Shown one piece after another: positions 45,393-53,268 of a stretch of DNA of 64,000 nt (positions are counted from its first letter, which is position 1; the number at the start of each line of letters is the position of its first letter). This DNA comes from Falsihalocynthiibacter halioticoli (GTDB lineage Bacteria > Pseudomonadota > Alphaproteobacteria > Rhodobacterales > Rhodobacteraceae). The stretch is from assembly GCF_025802015.1 (NCBI RefSeq), contig NZ_JAOYFC010000001.1:1488001-1552000 (forward strand), given 5' to 3'. The translations under genes and the position numbers were made by a program. Under the pieces are notes generated by a model that did not search any database, was not told the origin of the DNA, and worked only from the letters and a program-made list of their open reading frames with translations.

Positions 45393-45883
45393 CCGCAACG
45401 AAATTGATCGCAACTTTCTTTGGCGCCGGACTTCTCAAGCCCGCCCCTGGCACATGGGGCAGCCTCGCCGCCCTACCCGCCGCTTATATTTTACACCTGA
45501 TCGGTGGCTTTCCTGTGCTGGCTGTCGCGACCATTGCGGTGATCTTTGTTGGCATTTGGGCGACCAAACAGGAAACTGCGGGAAAAGCGGATCATGACCC
45601 AGGCGAGATCGTAATTGATGAGGTCGCGGGCATGTGGATCGCGCTTTGGCCCGTGTCTTTTGGGGCTGGGTTTGCCGAAACCACGATGCTCGCGCTTTAC
45701 CCCGGCATTATAGTGGCGTTTCTGGCGTTTCGCGCATTTGACATCACCAAACCCGGCCCTGTGGGATGGGCAGACCGCCGCAACGATGCCGTCGGTGTGA
45801 TGCTTGACGATGTGATCGCTGGCGTGTTCGCAGCTCTTACCGTTGTTGCATTTGGGGTGATTTACCATATCGTATGGGTATGA
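45389..45883 (+). CDS. pgpA: Phosphatidylglycerophosphatase A
   Basis: Inner-membrane phosphatase that makes phosphatidylglycerol from its phosphate. The 164-residue protein has the family pattern KPAPGTWGSLAALPAAY at the N terminus, DPGEIVIDEVAGMWIAL (acidic catalytic residues) and the C-terminal KPGPVGWADRRNDAVGVMLDDVIAG segment, with four helices. It overlaps ispDF upstream and cinA downstream, forming a tight three-gene operon. Confidence 0.93.
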   Translation: MTATKLIATFFGAGLLKPAPGTWGSLAALPAAYILHLIGGFPVLAVATIAVIFVGIWATKQETAGKADHDPGEIVIDEVAGMWIALWPVSFGAGFAETTMLALYPGIIVAFLAFRAFDITKPGPVGWADRRNDAVGVMLDDVIAGVFAALTVVAFGVIYHIVWV

Positions 45884-46350
45884 GCCTTGCAGAGCGCCTC
45901 TTAACATTCAGCCTTCGTGCCAAAGTGGCGATTGCCACGGCTGAAAGCTGTACGGGCGGTATGGTCAGCGCGGCGATCACAGATGTGGCTGGAAGCTCGG
46001 CGATATTTGATCGCGGGTTTGTCACCTATACCAATGACGCAAAACAAGCGCTTCTTGGCGTTAAGGGCGCAACGCTCGACCGCGTTGGCGCAGTTTCCGA
46101 AGAAGTCGCCCAAGAGATGGCCGATGGCGCACTTGCAAACTCCAACGCCACGCTTGCGGTTTCAATCACAGGCATAGCAGGTCCGGGCGGAAGTGAGCAC
46201 AAACCTGAGGGGCGCGTTTGTTTCGGTTTGGCGCAAGCGGGCCACCCGACCAAAACTGAAACCGTGGAGTTTGGTGCCATGGGGCGCGGCAATGTCCGTA
46301 TCGCGGCCCGCGATCATGCGCTTACGCTTCTCCTCAACGCCATTTCCTAA
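45880..46350 (+). CDS. CinA C-terminal domain protein, NMN amidohydrolase (PncC)
   Basis: Nicotinamide mononucleotide deamidase-type protein in the pyridine nucleotide cycle. At 156 residues it is only the CinA C-terminal domain: ATAESCTGGMVSAAITDVAGSS with the catalytic Ser, YTNDAKQALLGV and SITGIAGPGG. The N-terminal molybdopterin-binding half of full CinA is missing, which is usual for stand-alone PncC. The ATG at 45880 overlaps the pgpA stop (ATGA); an ATG two codons earlier is also possible. Confidence 0.9.
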   Translation: MSLAERLLTFSLRAKVAIATAESCTGGMVSAAITDVAGSSAIFDRGFVTYTNDAKQALLGVKGATLDRVGAVSEEVAQEMADGALANSNATLAVSITGIAGPGGSEHKPEGRVCFGLAQAGHPTKTETVEFGAMGRGNVRIAARDHALTLLLNAIS

Positions 46351-46381
46351 CTCGCACAACAAATAATCAAACGCGCCGCGA

Positions 46382-46402
46382 ATTGCCTATTATTACGGCA
46401 AT
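46382..46402. repeat. Inverted repeat upstream of amtB, possible nitrogen operator
   Basis: ATTGCC (46382-46387) and GGCAAT (46397-46402) are perfect arms around a 9-bp A/T-rich spacer, about 110 bp before the amtB start. NtrC sites far upstream are known in Rhodobacter, and NtrBC is encoded nearby, but matching this dyad to NtrC is inference. Confidence 0.35.
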
Positions 46403-46510
46403 CGCGTAACTGCCCGTTTTTTACACACCCATCACACCTATTGCCTCTTTTCACATCACTGATTGGACGCTTCATGCCTCTATCACGGAAAAAACCTATC
46501 GGAGGGGACG

Positions 46511-47686
46511 ATGAACGGGGCAGATACAGCTTGGATTATGATGGCCACGGCCTTGGTGTTGTTTATGACATTACCGGGGCTGGCGCTTTTTTACGGGGGG
46601 CTTGTGCGCGCCCGCAACGTGCTGAGCGTTTTCATGCACTGTTACGCCATTGCGTGCTTGATGAGCGTGCTTTGGCTTGTTGTTGGCTATTCCATCGCCT
46701 TCGGTGACGGAGGTGCGTATTGGGGCGGCTTGGGCAAAGCCTTCCTCTCAGGGGTCACAACCGAAAGCACATCCGGAACCCTACCCGAAGTCCTCTTCTT
46801 CGCATTTCAAATGACATTTGCGATTATCACGCCTGCGCTGATCGTTGGGGCGTATGTCGAGCGGATCGGCTTTGCATATGTACTGACTTTCTCCGGCCTT
46901 TGGATGCTGCTTTGCTATGCGCCAGTTGTGCATTGGATCTGGGGCGGCGGCTTTCTTTCTGAGGGCGGCATCTTCGGCACAGGCGTCATGGATTTCGCAG
47001 GCGGTATCGTCGTGCACGAAACCGCTGGGATCGCGGCGCTTGTGCTGGCCGTCATGCTTGGGGCACGCAAGGTTCAGAACAAACCACCCCACTCGCCCGG
47101 CTTCGTTATGATCGGCGCGGCGATGCTCTGGGTTGGCTGGTTCGGCTTTAACGGCGGCTCGCAACTTGCCGCAGACGGTGGCGCAGCGATGGCGATCACA
47201 GTCACGCATCTTTCGGCGGCGGCCGCCAGCTTGACTTGGGCACTCTGGGAAAAGATCAAATACGGCACCGCGAGCCTTGTTGGCCTTGTTACCGGTACTA
47301 TTGCGGGCCTTGCTTCGATCACACCTGCTTCGGGGTTTGTTGGACCGATCGAGGCACTGATCATCGGCGCGGTTGCGGGCATCCTGTGTCAGGAAGCTGT
47401 GAACCTGATCCGCAATGTTCTCAAGATCGACGACACGCTGGACGTGTTCGCGGTACACGGTGTTGGCGGCATCTTCGGCACCATCATGATTGCGGCGTTT
47501 GGCAAGGGCGAATGGGTTGCACAACTTGGCGGGCTTGTGATTGTCGGGATATTCACGCTGGTCGTGACGGTTATCATTGCGAAAGTCGTTGGCTTTATCA
47601 CGCCAATGCGGGTGAGCGCCGAAGCCGAAACCAACGGGCTTGATCTCGAAGCTCATGGCGAGCGGGCCTACGAATTTAACTCGTAG
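46511..47686 (+). CDS. amtB: Ammonium transporter AmtB
   Basis: Inner-membrane ammonium channel/transporter, 391 residues with about 11 helices. It has the twin-His pore residues (VVHETAG and FAVHGVGG), the recruitment Asp just before the first His (MDFAGGI), the family signature around GGSQLAADGG and the C-terminal HGERAYEF tail that couples to GlnK. It begins right after GGAGGGGACG. No glnK gene precedes it, unlike the usual glnK-amtB operon. No cleavable signal peptide is seen. Confidence 0.94.
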   Translation: MNGADTAWIMMATALVLFMTLPGLALFYGGLVRARNVLSVFMHCYAIACLMSVLWLVVGYSIAFGDGGAYWGGLGKAFLSGVTTESTSGTLPEVLFFAFQMTFAIITPALIVGAYVERIGFAYVLTFSGLWMLLCYAPVVHWIWGGGFLSEGGIFGTGVMDFAGGIVVHETAGIAALVLAVMLGARKVQNKPPHSPGFVMIGAAMLWVGWFGFNGGSQLAADGGAAMAITVTHLSAAAASLTWALWEKIKYGTASLVGLVTGTIAGLASITPASGFVGPIEALIIGAVAGILCQEAVNLIRNVLKIDDTLDVFAVHGVGGIFGTIMIAAFGKGEWVAQLGGLVIVGIFTLVVTVIIAKVVGFITPMRVSAEAETNGLDLEAHGERAYEFNS

Positions 47687-47710
47687 GTTTATCACTGCTT
47701 ACAAAATGAA

Positions 47711-47738
47711 GGCCGCTCCAAATCGGGGCGGCCTTTTC
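47711..47738 (+). terminator. Intrinsic terminator after amtB
   Basis: GGCCGC...GCGGCC stem with inner pairing and a TTTTCT tail, 24 bp past the amtB stop. Confidence 0.85.
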
Positions 47739-47763
47739 TATTCTCCGACAGGAAGCCGCGATT

Positions 47764-47916
47764 TCAACCCGAAGTGAACATTCCGACCACTGCCAGCAAC
47801 AGGATTGCGGTTAGTATGAGCCAGACAAATTTGAAAACAAGCCGGATCAAAACGCGGTAATAGCCAAGCAAAACAAACAAGATCACCGCGATGATAAGTA
47901 TGGCCATGGGCGTCAT
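47764..47916 (-). CDS. Small two-helix membrane protein downstream of ratA
   Basis: The 50-residue protein is almost wholly hydrophobic, with two likely membrane helices (MAILIIAVILFVLLGYY and FVWLILTAILLLAVVGMF) and a short basic loop (RVLIRLVFK) between them. GAGGGG lies 8 bases before the ATG at 47916, a good ribosome binding site. It starts 37 bp after the ratA stop in the same direction, so cotranscription is likely. No family was recognised. The hydrophobic, Arg/Lys-hinged hairpin is typical of small inner-membrane proteins. Confidence 0.6.
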   Translation of the reverse strand: MTPMAILIIAVILFVLLGYYRVLIRLVFKFVWLILTAILLLAVVGMFTSG

Positions 47917-47953
47917 ACGATGCGCCCCTCACGACTGTTCGCGTAGATGGGCC

Positions 47954-48400
47954 TCATCCGTAGAGCTTCTTGGCGCGCGATTCAAAAGCACGCACAATCA
48001 TCATCATCGCTTCGTTAAACACAACGCCAATGAGCTTTTGTAGGATTTTGCTTTTGAACTCGAAATCCACAAAGAACGAAACCTCGCAGCCACCCTTCTC
48101 CAGATCTCGCATTTTCCAATGGCTCTTGAGGTATTTGAATGGTCCGTCAAGGTATTCGGTCTCGATCAACCGCCGCTCCGGATAAAGACGCACGCGGCTA
48201 CCGAAGCGCTCACGGAAAACTTTGAAACTGATCACCAGATCAGCCAGCATTTCGTCTCCGCCCTCAATTGGGGTCACAGACCGAATTCGCGCCCCTGCGC
48301 ACCATGGCAAAAACTGGGGATAGGCCCCGACATCCGCAACGAGGTCATAGATCTGCTCTGCCGTATAAGGAAGTGTGCGGGTCTCTTGGTGCGTGGGCAT
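47954..48400 (-). CDS. ratA: RatA/Coq10-type START-domain protein
   Basis: The 148-residue protein belongs to the polyketide cyclase/START family that includes bacterial RatA and mitochondrial Coq10. It opens with the typical YTAEQIYDLVADVGAYPQFLPWC and ends with a C-terminal helix (FNEAMMMIVRAFESRAKKLYG). In alphaproteobacteria it is best seen as a ubiquinone-binding or trafficking protein; E. coli RatA is described as a 50S-binding toxin, which I would not assume here. It is divergent from hpt. Confidence 0.85.
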   Translation of the reverse strand: MPTHQETRTLPYTAEQIYDLVADVGAYPQFLPWCAGARIRSVTPIEGGDEMLADLVISFKVFRERFGSRVRLYPERRLIETEYLDGPFKYLKSHWKMRDLEKGGCEVSFFVDFEFKSKILQKLIGVVFNEAMMMIVRAFESRAKKLYG

Positions 48401-48480
48401 ATCGGGTTAAACTATCTCAATTATTCATAGCAATGGCCCTCCATTTCGTGTACTCCGCGCCTAAATGCAAGGGGAGAACC

Positions 48481-49023
48481 ATGCCAACGCGTCCTTATGT
48501 CATCGATCAGATGATCACCGCCAAGTCTATCGCCGCACGGATCGAGGAGTTGTCTCGCGAGATCGAGCGTGAATTTTCCAAGACAGACAAGCTTGTTGTC
48601 GTTGGGCTTTTGCGCGGCTCATTTGTCTTCATTGCGGATATCGTGCGGGAACTTGATTTGCCTGTTGAAGTCGATTTCCTCGAGGCTTCGTCTTATGGTG
48701 ACGGTACGGAAAGCAGCCGCGAAGTGCGCATCCTGAAAGACCTGCGCGGTGCCATTGAAGGCCGTGATGTTCTGGTTGTTGAGGACATTGTGGACACAGG
48801 CCATACGCTCACCCATGTGACGCATCTTTTGAACTCCCGAAATCCTGCAAAGCTCAAGACGATTTGCCTGCTCGACAAGCCATCGCGCCGTGAGGTTGAC
48901 ATCAAATCCGACTGGACCGGATTTGAAATTCCGGACGAATTCGTCGTAGGTTACGGCATTGATTTTGCACAAAGAAACCGCAACCTCCCCTATATCGGCA
49001 AGGTGCGCTTTACCGAAGAATGA
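48481..49023 (+). CDS. hpt: Hypoxanthine phosphoribosyltransferase
   Basis: Purine salvage enzyme making IMP (and GMP) from the base and PRPP. The 180-residue protein has the PRPP-binding loop VLVVEDIVDTGHTLTH, the flexible-loop SSYGDGTES segment and the C-terminal VGYGIDFAQRNRNLPYIG. GGGGAGA precedes the ATG at 48481; the longer frame overlaps ratA and is not supported. Its stop overlaps the start of the next small gene (ATGA). Confidence 0.94.
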   Translation: MPTRPYVIDQMITAKSIAARIEELSREIEREFSKTDKLVVVGLLRGSFVFIADIVRELDLPVEVDFLEASSYGDGTESSREVRILKDLRGAIEGRDVLVVEDIVDTGHTLTHVTHLLNSRNPAKLKTICLLDKPSRREVDIKSDWTGFEIPDEFVVGYGIDFAQRNRNLPYIGKVRFTEE

Positions 49024-49205
49024 GCCTTAATCCGCGCCACTTACTACGCATGTCGCGCTGGAGCCGCAGACCGCCTTCCACGCGGCGCGTGATACTCGTT
49101 TTTGGTGTGGTGCTCCTGTGTTTGGCCTTGTCTGGATTGGAGCGGTTTGTCGGCATTCCCGAGGGCTTGCAGCGCGAGCCAAACCCCAAAATTCGCATCG
49201 AATAG
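49020..49205 (+). CDS. Small single-helix membrane protein coupled to hpt
   Basis: The 61-residue protein has a basic N-terminal part rich in Arg (MSLNPRHLLRMSRWSRRPPS), one membrane helix (VILVFGVVLLCLALSGL) and a short polar tail. Topology by the positive-inside rule puts the N terminus in the cytosol. It overlaps the hpt stop by ATGA, so it is translationally coupled. No family or function was recognised. Confidence 0.65.
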   Translation: MSLNPRHLLRMSRWSRRPPSTRRVILVFGVVLLCLALSGLERFVGIPEGLQREPNPKIRIE

Positions 49206-49244
49206 CTCTGTATCGGTTCTGCAACAAGGTTTTGGTAATGTTTC

Positions 49245-49267
49245 GCGGTCTATAGGTACAAGACCGC
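49245..49267 (+). other. Hairpin after the hpt operon
   Basis: GCGGTCT (49245-49251) pairs perfectly with AGACCGC (49261-49267), followed by only TTTG. It is a possible weak terminator of the hpt operon or part of the leader of the next gene. Confidence 0.4.
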
Positions 49268-49273
49268 TTTGCA

Positions 49274-49301
49274 AGTATCGAAGTTGGTAGTTGAGTATCG
49301 A
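49274..49301 (+). repeat. Two direct repeats, 20-bp phase, upstream of barrel gene
   Basis: AGTATCGA occurs at 49274-49281 and 49294-49301, exactly two helical turns apart and 28-55 bp before the next ATG. This fits tandem binding of an activator such as an OmpR-type regulator; the regulator is unknown. Confidence 0.35.
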
Positions 49302-49328
49302 GTAAGAATACATTTGTTAGGAAGAATT

Positions 49329-50270
49329 ATGGCTAAGCGCAGTTTGTTTTGTGCGTTCGTTGCCAGCGTTGCGGCCACACAAGTCGCCGCAGAAGTCAGC
49401 GCGCCAAACGGAATATATATCCGCGGTGACGTGGGGCTTGAACGGTTTTCTGTTTTTGGAGACAGCGAAACGACCTTCTCCGGCCGTCTTGATTTTGGGA
49501 TTAGCCCGGATCAACATTCCTCTAATCTCGGCCCCTTCGGTTTACATTTCGCAATAGAAGGCCTTGATGGCCCGGGCGGAGATGATCCTAAAGCGTTTTA
49601 TGCTGCAGTGAGTTATACAGGTGACTTTGGTCGCTTTTCGATTGGGGCGCCGCGTCCGGTAACCGACGAGGGCTATTTTGACACGCACCTCTTCCTAGGC
49701 AGCACATGGCTTGATTTTGAGCTTGGACAATTAACACGCTCTTGGGTTTCCAACGCTTATTTGTTTTCAAATTCAGATGATCGCCCGATTGGCGCCCGCT
49801 GGGACGGGCAGTTTTCCAACACCAAAGTCGGCATTTCCTACAACCAAATGGACGACCTTGATCTAAGGGATTGGAATCTTGCCGTTCGCCACGATTTCCC
49901 AGTAAGCGATCAGGGTTATCAATTCGCTGTATATGGCGGCCTTGAGTGGACCACACTTCAGGACTATGACCAGTTCCTCTATCGCATCGGTATCGAGGCA
50001 CATTCGACAGAGTTCAACGCAGGGCTTCGCTGGGATCGACTGGAATCGCCCTTTGAAAATACGATCACGGCCTATGCCGATTATAACATCGTACGTAATG
50101 CCTCGGTTGGCGTTGACCTTATGTATAGCGACGGCTTTTCCGGCGAATTGGTCTATGGCCTAAATGGCAAGTATCGGTTTTTTAACGATGGATGGCTCAA
50201 CGTCTTTATTGGCAGCAATGTCCATAACACAGACTATTTCTACGGTGCCGGGCTTGGGCAACATTTCTAG
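49329..50270 (+). CDS. Outer-membrane beta-barrel protein, porin-like
   Basis: The 313-residue precursor has a signal peptide (MAKRSLFCAFVASVAATQVAAE, cleaved after VAA). The mature part is an alternating beta-strand pattern rich in aromatic girdle residues that ends in a terminal Phe (YFYGAGLGQHF), the recognition signal for outer-membrane assembly. This points to a barrel of porin size (roughly 12-16 strands), but no exact family was recognised. TAGGAAG precedes the ATG. Tandem repeats lie upstream and a terminator downstream, so it is a single-gene unit. Confidence 0.75.
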   Translation: MAKRSLFCAFVASVAATQVAAEVSAPNGIYIRGDVGLERFSVFGDSETTFSGRLDFGISPDQHSSNLGPFGLHFAIEGLDGPGGDDPKAFYAAVSYTGDFGRFSIGAPRPVTDEGYFDTHLFLGSTWLDFELGQLTRSWVSNAYLFSNSDDRPIGARWDGQFSNTKVGISYNQMDDLDLRDWNLAVRHDFPVSDQGYQFAVYGGLEWTTLQDYDQFLYRIGIEAHSTEFNAGLRWDRLESPFENTITAYADYNIVRNASVGVDLMYSDGFSGELVYGLNGKYRFFNDGWLNVFIGSNVHNTDYFYGAGLGQHF

Positions 50271-50311
50271 CTGATATCGTAGCTGTTCGTAGAACAGGTT
50301 ACACAAAACCA

Positions 50312-50345
50312 AAAGCGCTCCGAACACATGTCGGAGCGCTTTCAT
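50312..50345. terminator. Bidirectional terminator
   Basis: A 12-bp perfect stem AAAGCGCTCCGA/TCGGAGCGCTTT (50312-50323 with 50331-50342) between the barrel gene and the convergent lipA, with A/T flanks on both sides. Confidence 0.85.
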
Positions 50346-50366
50346 AAATTGTTAGTTCATATTTTG

Positions 50367-51323
50367 TTAGGCTTTTGTCGCGAACTTTGCTTCGCGGGCT
50401 GCCCGCAATTGCGCGAAGTCGTCGCCAGCATGGTATGAACTGCGCGTCAGTGGCGTCGCAGAGACCATGAGGAAACCTTTGCCATAGGCGGCCTTCTCAT
50501 AGGTCTTGAACTCCTCAGGTGTTACAAACCGATCAACGGCATGGTGTTTGGGCGTCGGTTGGAGATACTGCCCGATCGTCAAGAAATCGATATCTGCAGC
50601 GCGCATGTCTTCCATCACTTGCATCACAGCTTGTTTGTCTTCGCCAAGACCAACCATAATGCCGGACTTCGTAAACATCGTCGGGTCCATCTCTTTGACG
50701 CGCTGCAAAAGACGCAAGCTGTGGAAATAGCGCGCACCTGGGCGCACCTCTGGATAGAGGCCGGGAACCGTTTCGAGGTTATGGTTGAAAACGTCAGGCC
50801 GCGCTTCGACGACAATCTCAAGCACCTTAGGATCGCATCGAATAAAGTCCGGCGTCAAAATCTCGATAGTCGTATTCGGGGATTGCTGGCGAATGGCTCT
50901 AATCGTCTGAGCAAAATGCTCTGCTCCGCCGTCCTCAACATCGTCGCGATCAACCGAGGTGATCACCACGTGGTTCAATCCGAGCTTCTTGACTGCAGCA
51001 GCAACGCGACCAGGCTCAAACGGGTCAAGGTCTTCGGGCGGCTTACCGGTTGCAATATTGCAGAACGTACAGGCCCGAGTACAGACCTCACCCATGATCA
51101 TCATCGTGGCATGGCCTTGCGACCAGCATTCACCAACGTTCGGACAGCCTGCTTCTTCACAAACCGTCGTCAGCGCATTGTCCCGCATGATCTTGTGGGT
51201 CTCGGCATAGCCTTTGCCGCCCGGCGCTTTTACCCGAATCCAACTTGGTTTCTTAGGTTGAGCGTTATCAGGGTTCTTGGCTTTCTCTGGATGGCGCTGG
51301 GCCGGAATCTTGAGATCACGCAT
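50367..51323 (-). CDS. lipA: Lipoyl synthase
   Basis: Radical SAM enzyme that inserts two sulfurs into octanoyl groups to make lipoate. The 318-residue protein has the auxiliary cluster cysteines (CEEAGCPNVGEC) and the radical SAM motif CTRACTFC, followed by the TSVDRDDVEDGGA and LKTFNHNLET-type region (here VFNHNLETVPGLY). A C-terminal SSYHAGDDF closes it (the conserved SSY Ser is a cluster ligand). GAGGAG precedes the ATG. It is monocistronic. Confidence 0.96.
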   Translation of the reverse strand: MRDLKIPAQRHPEKAKNPDNAQPKKPSWIRVKAPGGKGYAETHKIMRDNALTTVCEEAGCPNVGECWSQGHATMMIMGEVCTRACTFCNIATGKPPEDLDPFEPGRVAAAVKKLGLNHVVITSVDRDDVEDGGAEHFAQTIRAIRQQSPNTTIEILTPDFIRCDPKVLEIVVEARPDVFNHNLETVPGLYPEVRPGARYFHSLRLLQRVKEMDPTMFTKSGIMVGLGEDKQAVMQVMEDMRAADIDFLTIGQYLQPTPKHHAVDRFVTPEEFKTYEKAAYGKGFLMVSATPLTRSSYHAGDDFAQLRAAREAKFATKA

Positions 51324-51622
51324 GATTTCTCCTCACAATTTGCCCGTGTATAACGGTTTTTTGTCGGGAATGGGAAGCGTTTGAATCGTCGCGGTGAGCA
51401 GCTATGCAGCAAACTCAACGCTGCGCATATGAGGAAAATCAGTATAGCCCCAAGCCCGTCGTGGATTCGGGCTTCGAGCAATCCTCCTAAGGAGGGAAAA
51501 AACGCGGGGCAATCTAAGCAAATTCAAGCGCTTTGACGCTGCCCCACTCGCAAAATCTTTTGTGCGTGGCCTGTTACGTAAAGCAGGTCAGCATCCACTT
51601 ATTGGCCCACATCCGAATGGAC
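51324..51622 (-). other. Intergenic region with two palindromic elements
   Basis: This 299-bp gap lies between lipA and the DUF6456 gene, both minus. It holds a hairpin AAGCCCG/CGGGCTT (51452-51458 with 51468-51474) and a compact palindrome CCTCC-TAA-GGAGG (51483-51495) that mimics Shine-Dalgarno and anti-Shine-Dalgarno sequence. An 83-codon frame starting at a TTG right after it has a mis-spaced ribosome site, and its 3' part runs into lipA. I do not call a gene here. The lipA promoter should be in the left part. Confidence 0.4.
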
Positions 51623-52726
51623 TTAGCCAATCAGCGGACCGTGCTCGCCATAACGGTGCTTGTAGTAGGCAGCTAATCGCGACAATGCGATCCGTAGGAT
51701 GACTTTTCCACTTCGGGCGCACCACCCCATTTCCTTTTCTGCCGCTTCAAGCCCCTCAAGCTTGCAAACACAGCGCAGGACCACGTCACCGAGGTCTTGT
51801 CCGAGTTCTCTGAGCGCATCGCGCGCACGCTCGTGTGCTTCTTTGTGCTTTGAATTGGCAAAGGGAATTATAGGGTTGTCGTTCGCATACGCCCCTTCGT
51901 AGATGTAGTTTTCCCAGATATCATCACATTGATACCCAAGCTGCGCGAGTTCGAAATCCTCCCGAATCCGTTCGCCCGCTGCTATCATCTCGTCCGTCAA
52001 AAGCGGGTTACCATCCGGATCACGGCGGCGGGACAACATCGTTAATGGGGTTTCCGCAAGGTTTGTTTTGCGTAAGTTGACCTCAATCGCGCGACTGGAC
52101 GGCGCAGGGGAAAATGCGGCTTGGCTTTCGGCGAACCCAACAGGTGTCGTCATAGGCGACACGCCACCGCATTTCAGAAATGCACGGCCTTGGGGTGTGA
52201 TCTCATAGAGCGTGACTTTGCCGGATTTTACACAATTTATCCAGTCATTTAGCGCCATAACTTCAGCCACACTACGGTGCAATATTGCTGTGCGCGTGGA
52301 TTGCCCACTTGGCAAATCGCGCAGAACAACCGCCTGCTCCATTTCTTCCCCCACAAGCAAGCGCGAGCCTAGTTCACAAAGTCGCTTAAGAATCCGCCGC
52401 GCCTCTTGTACAAGCTCTTGATCCTCTTCAGTTGGTGTTTCGGGGCGCGCTGGCAAAACGATTTTTTTGGCCGTTTCGATATCCTCCGGCGGCTGAAAAT
52501 GACTTTTGCCCAAGCGCTTCAAACCAAGATCTACGAGCAAGTCATCGCGACGTGATTCAAATTTATGAATTTGCCGCATTACCGTTGATGCATGGCACCC
52601 GACCGCCCGTGCAACAGCCCGAATAGACAACCCCGTCTCTGTATGAAGCAGGTACCGCTCGGCAGTTTGCGGCACCCAGTGTGGCAACGGATCCTGATGC
52701 AAACAGGTATCCATAACATCCCCCAT
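51623..52726 (-). CDS. DUF6456 helix-turn-helix protein
   Basis: The 367-residue protein has an N-terminal helix-turn-helix (residues about 15-55: GLSIRAVARAVGCHASTVMRQIHKFE-like region at 33-58), a charged middle with an Arg/Glu-rich helix (95-125), and a C-terminal DUF6456-type domain (about 225-365: TPLTMLSRRRDPDGNPLLTD at 228-247). It looks like a DNA-binding regulator limited to Rhodobacterales-type genomes. AAGGAG lies 7 bases before the ATG. It is divergent from the DUF6477 gene across a 207-bp shared promoter region. Confidence 0.78.
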   Translation of the reverse strand: MGDVMDTCLHQDPLPHWVPQTAERYLLHTETGLSIRAVARAVGCHASTVMRQIHKFESRRDDLLVDLGLKRLGKSHFQPPEDIETAKKIVLPARPETPTEEDQELVQEARRILKRLCELGSRLLVGEEMEQAVVLRDLPSGQSTRTAILHRSVAEVMALNDWINCVKSGKVTLYEITPQGRAFLKCGGVSPMTTPVGFAESQAAFSPAPSSRAIEVNLRKTNLAETPLTMLSRRRDPDGNPLLTDEMIAAGERIREDFELAQLGYQCDDIWENYIYEGAYANDNPIIPFANSKHKEAHERARDALRELGQDLGDVVLRCVCKLEGLEAAEKEMGWCARSGKVILRIALSRLAAYYKHRYGEHGPLIG

Positions 52727-52933
52727 GAAGAGTCTCCTTGTTGTGGTTTTGGATTGAAGTACGCGAGCAAACCGAAATACACATGGTTACCCAAAGGTTA
52801 AAAAATACCAGTTTCGCTATCCTTGGGTTTAATTACTAAACAATCCGTAAACACGCGTACGGCGAGTCAAATTACGCGCAACACACGCATAGGTTGTGTT
52901 TGATTAAAGCATCCAAGAAACACCGGAGGCTTT

Positions 52934-53251
52934 ATGAACGACATCAAATCAATGCTGAAAATGCTGCATCGCCCACGCATTCTCATTCGCGCCGCTCGTC
53001 ATGGGTTACGCGACTACAATCGAACACGTGATCTCAAACGGCTATTGCGTTTGGAGCAAATCCCAAGTTCGGGCCAAGCACTCATCACCTTGATCAACGA
53101 GGAGCGCGCCCTCGAAAACAAGCGCAAATCCGGGGAAGCCAGCTATTCGGTTATGCGTCACATTGAGGTTCTTGTTGCACTCATGGGAGAAGCACAGCTT
53201 TATACACAATCAGATGAAATCCCGCGTTCGCATTTGCGCGTCGTTGGATAA
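52934..53251 (+). CDS. DUF6477 family protein
   Basis: The 105-residue soluble protein is basic at its N terminus (LHRPRILIRAARHGLRDYNR, about 11-30) and helical throughout, with no signal peptide or membrane helix. I recognise the DUF6477 pattern, found next to a DUF6456 helix-turn-helix gene in Rhodobacteraceae. GGAGG precedes the ATG. It is divergent from DUF6456 and converges on the mttB-like gene 17 bp away. Function is unknown; control by the DUF6456 protein is an inference from the arrangement. Confidence 0.72.
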   Translation: MNDIKSMLKMLHRPRILIRAARHGLRDYNRTRDLKRLLRLEQIPSSGQALITLINEERALENKRKSGEASYSVMRHIEVLVALMGEAQLYTQSDEIPRSHLRVVG

Positions 53252-53268
53252 CCCTGATCTCGGCAGGG

